Source: Candidatus Nitromaritima sp. SCGC AAA288-L16
GTDB lineage: Bacteria; Nitrospinota; Nitrospinia; Nitrospinales; VA-1
Length of the DNA stretch: 21,864 bases
NCBI GenBank assembly: GCA_000372225.1
Contig: AQTY01000029.1
Location: 1-21,864, forward strand
Reading direction: 5' to 3'
Shown piece after piece: positions 1 through 8,170 of this stretch; the first letter of the stretch is position 1; each line of letters begins with the position of its first letter. The notes under the pieces are model-generated. The model was not told where the DNA came from. It saw nothing but the letters and a program-made list of their open reading frames with translations, and searched no databases. Made by a program: the position numbers and the translations under genes.

Positions 1-2
1 AG

Positions 3-86
3 TTTGTCAGCCAGGTAGAAAAGCTGGTCCGCGCCTCAGACTCTGAAGCACTAGACGAGCTGATTTGCATTTTTAAAGATCCATGA
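3..86 (+). CDS. C-terminal tail of an upstream gene (partial)
   Basis: An open frame enters the window at its left edge and encodes 27 residues (ending CIFKDP) before a TGA at 84-86. The piece is mildly amphipathic and acidic (QVEKLVRASDSEALDEL), as expected for the helical end of a protein. The other two forward frames are stopped early. The family cannot be recognised from so short a tail. It lies 151 bases upstream of rimO on the same strand. Confidence 0.4.
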   Translation, partial: FVSQVEKLVRASDSEALDELICIFKDP

Positions 87-237
87 TCATCGCCTAAATT
101 TTCATAAAGCCCTGTAAAATCTTTTGGTTTTATACCTTGTTTGGGCTATTCTCAAAGACACAAATTTTTACTAATTTAACACTTAATGAATTAAATCCGG
201 TCCATTTGTACCGTATATATTTTGAAAGAAGGTTTTA

Positions 238-1587
238 ATGCAGAAGCTGGGTATGGTCAGTCTAGGTTGTCCGAAAAACGCAGTGGATACTGAGTTGGTT
301 CTCGGAGATCTTCAAGGTGATGAATACGAAATCACTTCCGACCAAAAAGAAGCCGATGTCATCATTGTCAATACTTGTGGATTCATTGAATCTTCAAAAA
401 AGGAGTCCATTGATGCCATTCTTGAAATGGCAGCTCTTAAAACAGATGGTAAATGCAAAAAGCTCGTGGTAACCGGATGCCTTTCCGAACGATATAGCGA
501 TGAGCTTCTTAAAGAAATTCCAGAAATAGACCACATGCTGGGTGTAAACCAGTACCCGCGATTAAAACAGATTTTAAAAGAATCCGATTCCCAGAAAGAA
601 AATACCTCCATAAACCATGTGCACGAACCGGCGGAATATTTTGAATCATACATGAATCGAGTATTGACGACCCCGTTTTACTCTGCCTATCTTAAACTTG
701 GTGAAGGTTGTTCCAATAAATGCGCCTTCTGTATCATTCCAAAAATTCGTGGGCAATTTCGAAGCCGTTCTCCTGAGTCGATCGTCTCCGAAGCCGAACA
801 TTTTGCTCAGCATGGAGTCAAAGAGTTCAATTTAATTTCACAGGATACAACCATGTATGGAGTGGACCTGAAAATGAAGAACGGCCTAGTCCAGCTTCTA
901 AAATCTCTTGCCAAGGTTAACGGGATCGAATGGATGCGTTTGTTCTATTGCTATCCTACTTTTATCAATAGCGAGCTGATCGAATACATCGCCTCTGAAG
1001 AAAAAGTCTGCAATTATGTCGATGTCCCACTGCAGCACACCCATGATTTTATGCTTAAACGAATGAAACGTCAGGAAACGGAGAAAGGCGTCCGCAATAT
1101 GATCGATGAACTCCGCACCAAAGTTCCGGGTATTGCTTTACGCACAACTTTCATTACCGGATTTCCTGGCGAAACTGACGAGCATTTTAGGCATCTTCTT
1201 GAGTTTGTTCGCGAAATTGAGTTTGATCATGTCGGTGTGTTCACTTACTTCCATGAGGAGGGGACTACTGCTTACGACTATGGAGATCTTGTTTCTGGTG
1301 AGACTGCCGCTTCACGCCGGGATGAGTTGATGAGTGTTCAACAAGAAATCAACCAAAAAAAAAATAAAGCGAGGATTGGTAAAATTTTACCCGTGTTGGT
1401 TGAAGGAGTTGACCCTGAGGAAGAGTACCTGGTAACGGGGCGCCTAGCTACCCAGGCTCCTGAAATTGATGGACAGGTTATCATTGAGGAAAGTGAAGTG
1501 GAAATAGGACAAATCTCACCGATGCTTATTACCGGATCGACGGACTACGATCTGGTCGCTCGTCAAGTTGAAAAAATATCAACATAG
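238..1587 (+). CDS. rimO: Ribosomal protein S12 methylthiotransferase RimO
   Basis: RimO is a cytoplasmic radical-SAM enzyme that adds a methylthio group to the conserved aspartate of ribosomal protein S12. The 449 residues show the family's three domains. The N-terminal MTTase domain carries the auxiliary cluster cysteines C11 (SLGCPKN), C47 (VNTCGF) and C81 (VTGCLSERY). The radical SAM core carries C158-x3-C162-x2-C165 (GCSNKCAFCIIP). A TRAM-like RNA-binding tail begins near residue 375. The SLGCPKNAVD start and the short length separate it from MiaB. The ATG at 238 has a purine-rich Shine-Dalgarno, GAAAGAAGG, ending about 5 bases upstream. It stands alone here and is separated from rpsB by a 668-base gap. 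No defect is visible. Confidence 0.96.
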   Translation: MQKLGMVSLGCPKNAVDTELVLGDLQGDEYEITSDQKEADVIIVNTCGFIESSKKESIDAILEMAALKTDGKCKKLVVTGCLSERYSDELLKEIPEIDHMLGVNQYPRLKQILKESDSQKENTSINHVHEPAEYFESYMNRVLTTPFYSAYLKLGEGCSNKCAFCIIPKIRGQFRSRSPESIVSEAEHFAQHGVKEFNLISQDTTMYGVDLKMKNGLVQLLKSLAKVNGIEWMRLFYCYPTFINSELIEYIASEEKVCNYVDVPLQHTHDFMLKRMKRQETEKGVRNMIDELRTKVPGIALRTTFITGFPGETDEHFRHLLEFVREIEFDHVGVFTYFHEEGTTAYDYGDLVSGETAASRRDELMSVQQEINQKKNKARIGKILPVLVEGVDPEEEYLVTGRLATQAPEIDGQVIIEESEVEIGQISPMLITGSTDYDLVARQVEKIST

Positions 1588-1589
1588 TT

Positions 1590-1838
1590 TTAGCCATGAA
1601 AAATGCCAGTTAATCGTATGGGCATATTGACAGGTGTCAGCTGTTTTAAGTTGAACGCATAATTCGAGCAATCACTCGCAGCCCTACCATTCAGAACGAT
1701 TCGACAATCATCGGTATTGAAGATGGGTTTGACGGTCTCATCTTTAATCGACACCAGGAACTTTACATATAACCAGCCAAGTACACGTTGTGGCTTCCTT
1801 GCTAGAAAAATTGTCGCCAATAGAAAATTTTGTAACAT
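1590..1838 (-). pseudogene. Possible degenerate PilZ-like ORF
   Basis: This 82-codon ORF runs against rimO and stops 2 bases from the rimO end. It contains an R-x-x-x-R motif at residues 14-18 (RKPQR), then YVKFLVSIKD. A stretch ending in TPVNMPIRLTG resembles the late beta strands of PilZ (c-di-GMP receptor) domains. The expected second motif (D/N-x-S-x-x-G) appears as a degenerate LNGRAAS near residues 49-55. The domain is too short at its C-terminus, where it runs into rimO. AGGG lies about 8 bases before the ATG on the minus strand. I read it as a decayed or truncated PilZ gene. It could also be a chance ORF. Confidence 0.3.
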
Positions 1839-1869
1839 GGTGGTTACCCTAAAGACACTTGATCTTCGT

Positions 1870-1934
1870 ACTAACCCCTCTCAGTAACCTTACAGGGTTG
1901 GTTAGGACAATCTCTCCTACGGGCCAGCCCATAG
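1870..1934. other. Cluster of adjacent hairpins
   Basis: ACTAACCC (1870-1877) can pair with GGGTTGGT (1895-1902), with one G-U pair. TAGGA (1903-1907) pairs with TCCTA (1915-1919). CTACGGG (1917-1923) pairs with CCCATAG (1928-1934), with one mismatch. The last two overlap and so would be alternatives. There is no T-run, so this is not a simple terminator, and it matches no riboswitch class I recognise. Confidence 0.3.
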
Positions 1935-2072
1935 AAAACGACAAATTAATCGGTATTGGTCTTATTTTAATTAGAAAAATAGATATCCCCTTCAAAATTA
2001 ATCCATTTTAATCTGACGAAATGACGGTTTGAATCCATTTTTCAGGTTCAGCTGATTCCTTTCAATCTAAGC

Positions 2073-2101
2073 TTGTCACCTTAAAAACAGTGTGTTAATG
2101 T
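2073..2101 (+). promoter_or_regulatory. Possible sigma-70 promoter for rpsB
   Basis: TTGTCA (2073-2078) is one base from the -35 consensus. It is followed by a 17-base spacer and TAATGT (2096-2101), a poor -10 with an extended TGn just upstream (TGT at 2093-2095). Transcription would start near 2108 and give a leader of about 150 bases before rpsB. The -10 is weak, so confidence is low. Confidence 0.3.
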
Positions 2102-2156
2102 GCTGGACAATCCGCTTTTTGTAGGGAAAATATTTTCGAGAACCGTATTTTATCAC

Positions 2157-2218
2157 GCACGCAGCCGGATCAAACCTAATGGTGACCGCAAGGTTTTAGG
2201 CTTGAGGTGACAGCTGCG
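2157..2218 (+). promoter_or_regulatory. Structured leader upstream of rpsB
   Basis: CGCAGC (2160-2165) is complementary to GCTGCG (2213-2218). Inside it AAACCT (2172-2177) pairs with AGGTTT (2191-2196). An alternative pairing is CAAACCTAA (2171-2179) with TTAGGCTTG (2196-2204), 8 of 9 bases. This gives a closed stem with two competing inner hairpins 38 bases before the rpsB ATG. Autoregulation of rpsB-tsf by S2 through the mRNA leader is established in E. coli. That this leader does the same is inference. Confidence 0.4.
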
Positions 2219-2255
2219 GAGGACTAACCATTTTTAATTTAGTAAAGGAGTAGTA

Positions 2256-3086
2256 ATGCCAGAAATTACGATGAAGCAGTTGCTGCAGGCAGGGGTTCAT
2301 TTTGGTCATCAGACCACCCACTGGAACCCCAAGATGAAGAAGTACATTTATGGTGCGCGAAATGGAATTCATATCGTGGATCTTCAGAAAACCCTGAAGA
2401 AGTTTCGCGAGGCTGAGGAATTTATCAGGAAAATAACTGCGGCCGGGAAGAAGATTCTTTTCGTTGCCACAAAAAGACAGGCTCAAGAACTTGTCAAGCA
2501 AGAAGCCGAACGGAGTGGTATGTACTTTGTAAACCAACGCTGGTTGGGTGGAACGATGACGAACTTTTCAACCATTCGTAAGAGTATTGATCGGTTACTG
2601 CAACTGGAAAAAATGGAAGAGGAGGGTGAGTTTGAGCGTCTGCACAAAAAAGAAGCTCTCAATAAACGGAAAGAAATAGAGAAGCTCAATAAGTTTCTTG
2701 GTGGAATAAAAAGTATGCGCGAGCTCCCTCACGCCCTTTTCATTATTGATACACAAAAAGAAAGAATCGCTTTGGCAGAAGCAAAAACTCTTGGGATTAA
2801 AACCTTTGCCTTGGTTGATACCAATTGTGACCCAAATGGAATTGACTTTCCTTTCCCGGGTAATGACGATGCAGTTCGATCCATCAAGTTATTTGCAACA
2901 CGGGTTGCAGACGTTGCATTAGAAGGTCAAGAAATTTTCCAAGCCAGTCGCAAGGACGTAGAAAAGCCTGAAGAACAAAAACCGGAACCCCCCGTAAAAT
3001 CTTCTAGTGAAGATGAACAAGGTGAAAAGGTTAGCGCAGAACCTGATCCAAATTCTGAAAACGAAGAAGAAAAGATCCCGGTCTGA
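2256..3086 (+). CDS. rpsB: 30S ribosomal protein S2
   Basis: S2 is a late-binding protein of the 30S subunit that sits between head and body and recruits S1. The 276 residues begin with MPEITMKQLLQAGVHFGHQT, a textbook S2 start. They carry NPKMKKYIYG, LFVATKRQAQ, NQRWLGGTMTNF and the ALVDTNCDP motif with the downstream IPGND equivalent (FPFPGNDDAVRSI). The folded protein ends near residue 227. The remaining ~50 residues are a Glu/Pro/Lys-rich, low-complexity tail that makes this S2 longer than average. AAGGAG lies 6-7 bases before the ATG. It opens the translation/envelope gene run and is followed after 203 bases by tsf. Confidence 0.98.
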   Translation: MPEITMKQLLQAGVHFGHQTTHWNPKMKKYIYGARNGIHIVDLQKTLKKFREAEEFIRKITAAGKKILFVATKRQAQELVKQEAERSGMYFVNQRWLGGTMTNFSTIRKSIDRLLQLEKMEEEGEFERLHKKEALNKRKEIEKLNKFLGGIKSMRELPHALFIIDTQKERIALAEAKTLGIKTFALVDTNCDPNGIDFPFPGNDDAVRSIKLFATRVADVALEGQEIFQASRKDVEKPEEQKPEPPVKSSSEDEQGEKVSAEPDPNSENEEEKIPV

Positions 3087-3289
3087 TTTCACCTACTCTT
3101 GTAAGGTTATTTCACGATAACGTGGATACCTAGTTTTGAAGTATTTTTATAAATCAATTGAGTAAAGGTCGTTTTTTCTTTGATCTTTTAATGTGCTTGC
3201 GTAGTGGATTTTACGAGAGAAGACTAGTTTACTCTCTGCACAAGAATCACTAAAAAAATTATAAACCCGTAAAAACAAGGACAGGAAGA

Positions 3290-3883
3290 ATGGAAGTCTC
3301 AGCAGAAATGGTCAAAAACTTACGTCAGCAATCAGGCGCGGGCATTATGGAATGTAAAAATGCGCTCAAGGAAACCAGCGGAGATATCGAAGAGGCCGTT
3401 ACCTTCCTTCGGAAAAAAGGCCTCGCCAAGGCAGATAAAAAAGCTGACCGGAAAACGAGTGAAGGTACCGTATGCTCTTACATACACCCTGGAAGTAAAG
3501 TTGGAGTCATGGCACAGGTACTCTGCGAAACAGACTTCGTCGCCAACACACCAGATTTTCAACAATTGTCCAAGGATATTTGTATGCATATCGCTGCTTC
3601 CAAACCAAGGTTTGTATCCCGTGACGAAGTAACGGGGGATGTGTTGGAAAAAGAAAAAGAAATTTACGCCGCCCAAGCAAGAGATTCCGGTAAACCGGAA
3701 AAAATAATTGATAAAATAGTTCTAGGAAAGATGGACAAATTTTATGAAGAGAACTGTCTTCTGGAACAAAAATTTATTAAAGATTCGGAGTGCACGATTC
3801 AAGAGTTGATCAAGCAAAATATCGCAACTTTGGGTGAAAATATACTGGTCGAAAATTTTTGCAGGTTTGAAATTGGTAATTAA
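3290..3883 (+). CDS. tsf: Elongation factor Ts (short form)
   Basis: EF-Ts is the cytoplasmic nucleotide exchange factor that regenerates EF-Tu-GTP. The N-terminal UBA-like domain (LRQQSGAGIMECKNAL, residues 10-25) and the core motif TDFVANTPDF that contacts EF-Tu are clear. At 197 residues it is much shorter than the E. coli protein (about 280). It resembles the compact type found in Thermus and other lineages, which lacks the coiled-coil dimerisation insert. The end (LGENILVENFCRFE) is complete, so this is a natural short form and not a truncation. An AAGGACAGGAAG purine run precedes the ATG. Only 3 bases separate it from pyrH. Confidence 0.97.
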   Translation: MEVSAEMVKNLRQQSGAGIMECKNALKETSGDIEEAVTFLRKKGLAKADKKADRKTSEGTVCSYIHPGSKVGVMAQVLCETDFVANTPDFQQLSKDICMHIAASKPRFVSRDEVTGDVLEKEKEIYAAQARDSGKPEKIIDKIVLGKMDKFYEENCLLEQKFIKDSECTIQELIKQNIATLGENILVENFCRFEIGN

Positions 3884-3886
3884 AAG

Positions 3887-4612
3887 ATGAGTAAGTCGGT
3901 CTACAAACGAGTTCTTCTAAAGCTGAGCGGGGAAAGCCTAGCTGAACAAGATGGCGGGTTTGGTATTGATGTTGAAGCCATTAAAAATCTTGCAAATGAA
4001 GTTCTTGATGGAAAAAATCTGGGTGTTGAGATGGCGATTGTCATTGGCGGTGGCAATATCTTTCGTGGAGCCACTGCCAGCAACTTGGGAATGGAGCGTG
4101 TAACAGGAGATTATATGGGCATGCTTGCAACGATCATTAACGCGTTAGCATTGCAGCATGCCCTGGAAGATGTCGGCATACAAACCCGTGTGCAAACCGC
4201 AATTGAGATACCGCAGGTTGCAGAAACGTATATAAGACGAAGGGCAATACGTCACCTGGAAAAGGATCGGGTGGTAATTTTTGCTGCCGGTACTGGTAAT
4301 CCATATTTTACAACCGATACCGCCGCATCCTTACGAGCCGTGGAAATAGGCGCGGATGTTATTTTCAAGGCAACCAAGGTGGATGGGGTTTATTCTGCCG
4401 ATCCCATGAAAGATGATTCTGCGGTAAAGTTTAATCAGTTGACCTACTTGGAAATTTTAAAAAAGGGTTTACAGGTCATGGACTCAACCTCGGTATCATT
4501 ATGCATGGATAACAAACTACCGATGATTATTTTTAACGTTCGAGAGAAAAGTAGTATTAAAAAAGTTCTGATGGGTGAAAAAATTGGAACCCTAGTAGGA
4601 GTTAATTCGTAA
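3887..4612 (+). CDS. pyrH: Uridylate (UMP) kinase
   Basis: PyrH phosphorylates UMP to UDP with ATP, feeding pyrimidine nucleotide and UDP-sugar synthesis. It is a hexamer of the amino-acid-kinase fold. The 241 residues, the normal length, show LLKLSGESL near residue 11, IGGGNIFRG near 54, DYMGMLATIINALALQ near 72, and the uridine/nucleotide segment GTGNPYFTTDTAA followed by IFKATKVDGVYSADP. The start is 3 bases after the tsf stop and the stop directly abuts the frr ATG. This indicates cotranscription and probably translational coupling of tsf-pyrH-frr. Confidence 0.98.
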   Translation: MSKSVYKRVLLKLSGESLAEQDGGFGIDVEAIKNLANEVLDGKNLGVEMAIVIGGGNIFRGATASNLGMERVTGDYMGMLATIINALALQHALEDVGIQTRVQTAIEIPQVAETYIRRRAIRHLEKDRVVIFAAGTGNPYFTTDTAASLRAVEIGADVIFKATKVDGVYSADPMKDDSAVKFNQLTYLEILKKGLQVMDSTSVSLCMDNKLPMIIFNVREKSSIKKVLMGEKIGTLVGVNS

Positions 4613-5167
4613 ATGGAAAATTTATTCGTGGATTGTGAAAGAAAAATGAAAAATTCCTTGGATCATTTACGCCAAGAACTTTCCAAGTTACGAACTGGAA
4701 GTGCCAGCGGAGCCATTCTGGAAGGTATCAAGATAGATTATTATGGGAATCCGACACCGCTGAACCAGGTCGCAACGCTGGGTGTTCCAGACAATCAAAC
4801 CATCACAATCCAGCCCTATGATGTTTCAATTCTTAAGGAGCTTGAGAAAGCCATTTTGTCATCTGATCTTGGTCTTACTCCAAACAATGACGGGAAAATC
4901 ATCCGGTTAAATATCCCAGCGCTTACTGGAGAAAGACGGCAGCAATTAGTTAAAATCGTCAAGAAGTATGCAGAGGAAGGCAAGGTGGCTATCCGTAACG
5001 TGCGACGTGATTTTAACGACAAGCTCAAAACCATGGAAAAAAATCATGAAGTTTCTGAAGATGAGGGGAAAAAAGGCTTGGAAAAATTGCAGAAAATAAC
5101 TGACAAATGTATTAAGGAAGCCGAAAAACTCTCCGAAACCAAAGAAAAAGATGTCCTTAATGTTTGA
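4613..5167 (+). CDS. frr: Ribosome recycling factor
   Basis: RRF works with EF-G to split post-termination ribosomes. At 184 residues it has the usual family length. Characteristic features are LRTGSASGAILEGIKIDYYG (domain I to II hinge), TPLNQVATLGVPD, and the C-terminal helices with LPALTGERR-type INIPALTGERRQQLVKI and RNVRRDFND. The ATG follows the pyrH stop with no gap. AGGAG inside the end of pyrH (4597-4601) is 11 bases upstream. Confidence 0.98.
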   Translation: MENLFVDCERKMKNSLDHLRQELSKLRTGSASGAILEGIKIDYYGNPTPLNQVATLGVPDNQTITIQPYDVSILKELEKAILSSDLGLTPNNDGKIIRLNIPALTGERRQQLVKIVKKYAEEGKVAIRNVRRDFNDKLKTMEKNHEVSEDEGKKGLEKLQKITDKCIKEAEKLSETKEKDVLNV

Positions 5168-5308
5168 TGATTACCCTATAATAGGCATCTACAATTTTTG
5201 TCACAGACGGAAGGCAATTAACGGCCTAAACTAAAATATTGACGTGCTTTCTAACTCGATGAGCGAATCTAAACCAATTCTTAAAGTTTTATAACTATAT
5301 TTAGTCTG

Positions 5309-6076
5309 ATGGATCTTTCCTCGATAAACTCCTCATTACTTGAAGAACTGGCCCTTACTCCAATGCCTCGACATATCGCTGTCATCATGGATGGCAATGG
5401 GCGCTGGGCGAAAAAAAACTCGCTTCCGAGGATACAAGGTCACTGGGAAGGGGTCAAAGCAGTGGATCGTACCGTTTCCTTGTGTCGCAAACTCGATATT
5501 GAAGCCCTCACGCTATACTCCTTTTCAGATGAAAATTGGAGTCGCCCACCCATCGAAATCAATACATTGATGAAAATTCTGGACCATTACCTGAGTAAAG
5601 AACTCGAACGAATGAAAAATGAAAATATTCGTTTTCATACGATAGGTCAACTCGAGGACCTTCCACCTGAGATTCAGAAACTTATCGCGCATACAATTGA
5701 TTACACAAAGGACTGTGATGGCATGACACTTACCCTAGCGCTGAGTTATGGAGGGCGTCAGGAAATTTTAAAATCGGTTCAGCAAATAGCAGACAAGGTA
5801 CGCACCGGTGAATTGCGCGTAGAAGACATTGATTATTCCGTCTTAGAAAAATTTCTACAAACAAAGTCTCTTCCAGACCCAGATCTGTTGATAAGAACAA
5901 GCGGTGAAATGCGAATCAGCAACTTTCTTTTATACCAGATAGCATACACCGAGCTTCATTACACTAAGGTACTGTGGCCCGAATTTAAAGAAGAAGATTT
6001 GCTTCATGCGATCATTGATTTTCAAAAACGAGAACGACGATTTGGCATGACCCAAGAACAGATTATAAAATCGTGA
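5309..6076 (+). CDS. uppS: Undecaprenyl diphosphate synthase (cis-prenyltransferase)
   Basis: UppS condenses IPP units onto farnesyl-PP to make C55 undecaprenyl-PP, the lipid carrier for peptidoglycan and O-glycans. The 255 residues carry HIAVIMDGNGRWAKK with the catalytic Asp at residue 28. They also carry LYSFSDENWSRP and the RTSGEMRISNFLLYQIAY signature that binds the IPP diphosphate. The end (FGMTQEQI) is intact. It needs precursors made by the downstream dxr and ispF genes. No clear Shine-Dalgarno is visible before the ATG. A consensus TATAAT at 5177-5182 in the 141-base gap after frr has no good -35, so an internal promoter is only possible. Confidence 0.97.
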   Translation: MDLSSINSSLLEELALTPMPRHIAVIMDGNGRWAKKNSLPRIQGHWEGVKAVDRTVSLCRKLDIEALTLYSFSDENWSRPPIEINTLMKILDHYLSKELERMKNENIRFHTIGQLEDLPPEIQKLIAHTIDYTKDCDGMTLTLALSYGGRQEILKSVQQIADKVRTGELRVEDIDYSVLEKFLQTKSLPDPDLLIRTSGEMRISNFLLYQIAYTELHYTKVLWPEFKEEDLLHAIIDFQKRERRFGMTQEQIIKS

Positions 6077-6131
6077 TTATTTTTTCTCAAAATCCAATTT
6101 TATCCGCATAGAATAAGGTAGAGGATAGCCA

Positions 6132-6920
6132 TTGAAGCGAGTGCTAACAGGTATTGTTTCCTTTCCCATTGTTGTGGGAATCGTGTATTACGGTTCTCCT
6201 CTATTGTTTCTGTTGTTTGTGGCGGCTATTACCCTGATGGGAGTAAGTGAGTACTTTACTATCATTGACCGGATTGGCATCGGTGGGTTCCCTATCCATG
6301 GATCCATTTTGAGCTTTTTACTCCTCCTTAGTTTTTATTTTAATGGAAGTTTTATGATGGAATGGGGACTGATTGCGAGTGTAACTCTTTTCGCAGCGTG
6401 GTTTTTTCATGAAGATAACGTTAAGGTCGCTATAGACCAAATTTCGTTTACCCTGTTTGGCGTTCTTTATGTCGCGGGTCTTGGTGGATACCACCTCCTC
6501 ATCCGAAACTTTGGAGATGGTGAACGCCTGATTTTTTTCCTGCTTCTCATTGTCTGGCTAGGTGATATTGCAGCGTATTACTGGGGAAAACATTTTGGCA
6601 AAAAACCTCTAGCGCCTGTTGTAAGCCCAAATAAAACTATGGAAGGTGCCATTGCCGGTCTTGTGGGAAATTTAGCAGCTGGGGCCATTGCCGGATATTG
6701 GTTTTTGGATCATATAGCGATGGTACATTGTTTACTTGTTTCTCTTATTTGCGGTACCATCGGACAGTTCGGGGATCTTGCAGAGTCTTTATTAAAGCGT
6801 CATGCAGGTATTAAAAACTCCGGGGATGTTCTCCCTGGGCATGGTGGAATTTTGGACCGTATCGATAGTCTTTTATTTGCCGGGCCCATGTTTTATTGTT
6901 ATTTCAAACTTGTACTTTAA
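6132..6920 (+). CDS. cdsA: Phosphatidate cytidylyltransferase (CDP-DAG synthase)
   Basis: CdsA is an integral membrane enzyme that makes CDP-diacylglycerol from phosphatidate and CTP, the branch point for phospholipids. The 262 residues form several hydrophobic segments. They end with the family signature, S-LLKR-H-A-G-I-K-N-S-G then LPGHGGILDRIDS, near residues 215-245. SPNKTMEGAIAGL lies upstream at about 166-178. The start is TTG at 6132, supported by AGAGGA about 8 bases upstream and by the typical opening MKRVLTGIVSFPIVVG. No nearby ATG gives a complete first helix. It follows uppS after 55 bases, the common bacterial order. Confidence 0.95.
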   Translation: MKRVLTGIVSFPIVVGIVYYGSPLLFLLFVAAITLMGVSEYFTIIDRIGIGGFPIHGSILSFLLLLSFYFNGSFMMEWGLIASVTLFAAWFFHEDNVKVAIDQISFTLFGVLYVAGLGGYHLLIRNFGDGERLIFFLLLIVWLGDIAAYYWGKHFGKKPLAPVVSPNKTMEGAIAGLVGNLAAGAIAGYWFLDHIAMVHCLLVSLICGTIGQFGDLAESLLKRHAGIKNSGDVLPGHGGILDRIDSLLFAGPMFYCYFKLVL

Positions 6921-6993
6921 TCTGTTTTCTTCCCCGATCCAAGCTATAGCAAGTTAGTATCGGGAAATTAATCCAAAGTTTTACTATCCGCTC

Positions 6994-8148
6994 ATGAAAA
7001 CGATTTCCATTTTAGGGTCCACCGGATCTATTGGGGTTAATACCCTCGACGTTGTTCGACAAAACCGGGACCGTTTTGCTGTCGCGGCCATGGTCGCCGG
7101 AAGCAATGTTGAGCTTTTTGCCGAGCAGGTTAAAGAATTCAAACCCTCTCTCGTTTCTGTTTTCAACCTTTCCAAGATTGGCAAACTTAAGGAATTACTT
7201 CAAGGGGAAGATGTTGAAATTCTTTGTGGTGAAGAAGGTTCCATTAAAGTTGCAACTCATCCCGATGCATCGCTGGTGGTCTCTGCTATCGTCGGTAGTG
7301 CCGGCTTAGTACCGTCCTTGGCCGCTATTCAATCTAGGAAGGATTTAGCTCTTGCCAATAAGGAAACCCTGGTGGTTGCCGGCGAACTGATACTCCGGGA
7401 GGCGAAAAATAAGGTTAATCTTATCCCGATTGACAGTGAACACAGCGCTATTCTTCAGGCACTAAACGGAGAAAAAAAGGAACACATTAAAAAAATTATT
7501 CTTACAGGTTCCGGTGGACCATTCCGCACTTTTGCAAAAGACCAAATGACAAACGTCACTGTCAAGGAAGCGCTCAATCACCCCAACTGGACAATGGGGG
7601 CAAAAATAACGATTGATTCCGCAACGATGATGAATAAGGGCTTGGAGTACATTGAGGCTAAATGGTTGTTCGGACTCGACACTCCCGTAGAAATCATCGT
7701 TCATCCACAAAGCATCATCCATTCGATGATTGAATTTGTTGATACTTCTGTCATGGCTCAGTTGGGTATACCTGATATGCGAGTTCCCATTGCCTATGCT
7801 TTGACTTTTCCTGATCGAATAGAGTGCGCATTACCAACCTTAAGTCTTGCAGCGATCAAGCAGTTGACCTTTGAAGAACCGGATTATGATAAATTCCCCT
7901 GCATCAAGTTGGCTCAGGACTCTCTAGAGGCAGGCCACAGTATGCCAGCAGTGCTCAATGCCGCAAACGAAGTTGCTGTGCAAGCTTTTCTTGATGAAAA
8001 TATTCCCTTCAAAGATATTGCTGAAACAATCCGAATGACCATGAATAATCACAAGCCTCACACCATAGATTCACTTGAAGACGTTCAATCCGCGGACCGC
8101 TGGGCGCGCGAAGAAGTAAGGAAATTGATCACCGTAACAACGCATTGA
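6994..8148 (+). CDS. dxr: 1-deoxy-D-xylulose 5-phosphate reductoisomerase
   Basis: Dxr converts DXP to 2-C-methylerythritol 4-phosphate with NADPH, the committed MEP-pathway step. The 384 residues include the nucleotide-binding ILGSTGSIGVNTLDVV at the N-terminus and ALANKETLVVAGEL. Metal and substrate residues are seen in IDSEHSAI (D147, E149), in LTGSGGPF, and in NHPNWTMGAKITIDSATMMN with H196 and E218 of GLEYIEAKWLFG. All catalytic positions are present. Upstream spacing is 73 bases, containing a weak inverted repeat (CCCGAT 6933-6938 with ATCGGG 6959-6964). No strong ribosome binding site is visible. Confidence 0.97.
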   Translation: MKTISILGSTGSIGVNTLDVVRQNRDRFAVAAMVAGSNVELFAEQVKEFKPSLVSVFNLSKIGKLKELLQGEDVEILCGEEGSIKVATHPDASLVVSAIVGSAGLVPSLAAIQSRKDLALANKETLVVAGELILREAKNKVNLIPIDSEHSAILQALNGEKKEHIKKIILTGSGGPFRTFAKDQMTNVTVKEALNHPNWTMGAKITIDSATMMNKGLEYIEAKWLFGLDTPVEIIVHPQSIIHSMIEFVDTSVMAQLGIPDMRVPIAYALTFPDRIECALPTLSLAAIKQLTFEEPDYDKFPCIKLAQDSLEAGHSMPAVLNAANEVAVQAFLDENIPFKDIAETIRMTMNNHKPHTIDSLEDVQSADRWAREEVRKLITVTTH

Positions 8149-8170
8149 CCTAAAAAAACTTCATTCAGCT

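Larger units (their letters stand above)
1839..2255. other. Gap between rimO and rpsB, upstream part
   Basis: There is no convincing coding frame on either strand. It contains adjacent or overlapping hairpins at 1870-1934, a weak sigma-70-like promoter at 2073-2101 and a structured leader at 2157-2218 just before rpsB, which are described separately. The rest is AT-rich DNA in which I see nothing. Confidence 0.6.

Noticed and set aside
312..653. Minus-strand ORF within rimO, and similar long frames opposite rpsB, tsf, pyrH, dxr, rodZ-like and flagellar genes
   Set aside because: All lie in alternative frames of strongly recognised genes and have no family signature of their own.
6931..6966. 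Inverted repeat CCCGAT/ATCGGG between cdsA and dxr as a terminator
   Set aside because: It has a 20-base loop and no T-run. The genes flanking it are co-directional and probably cotranscribed.
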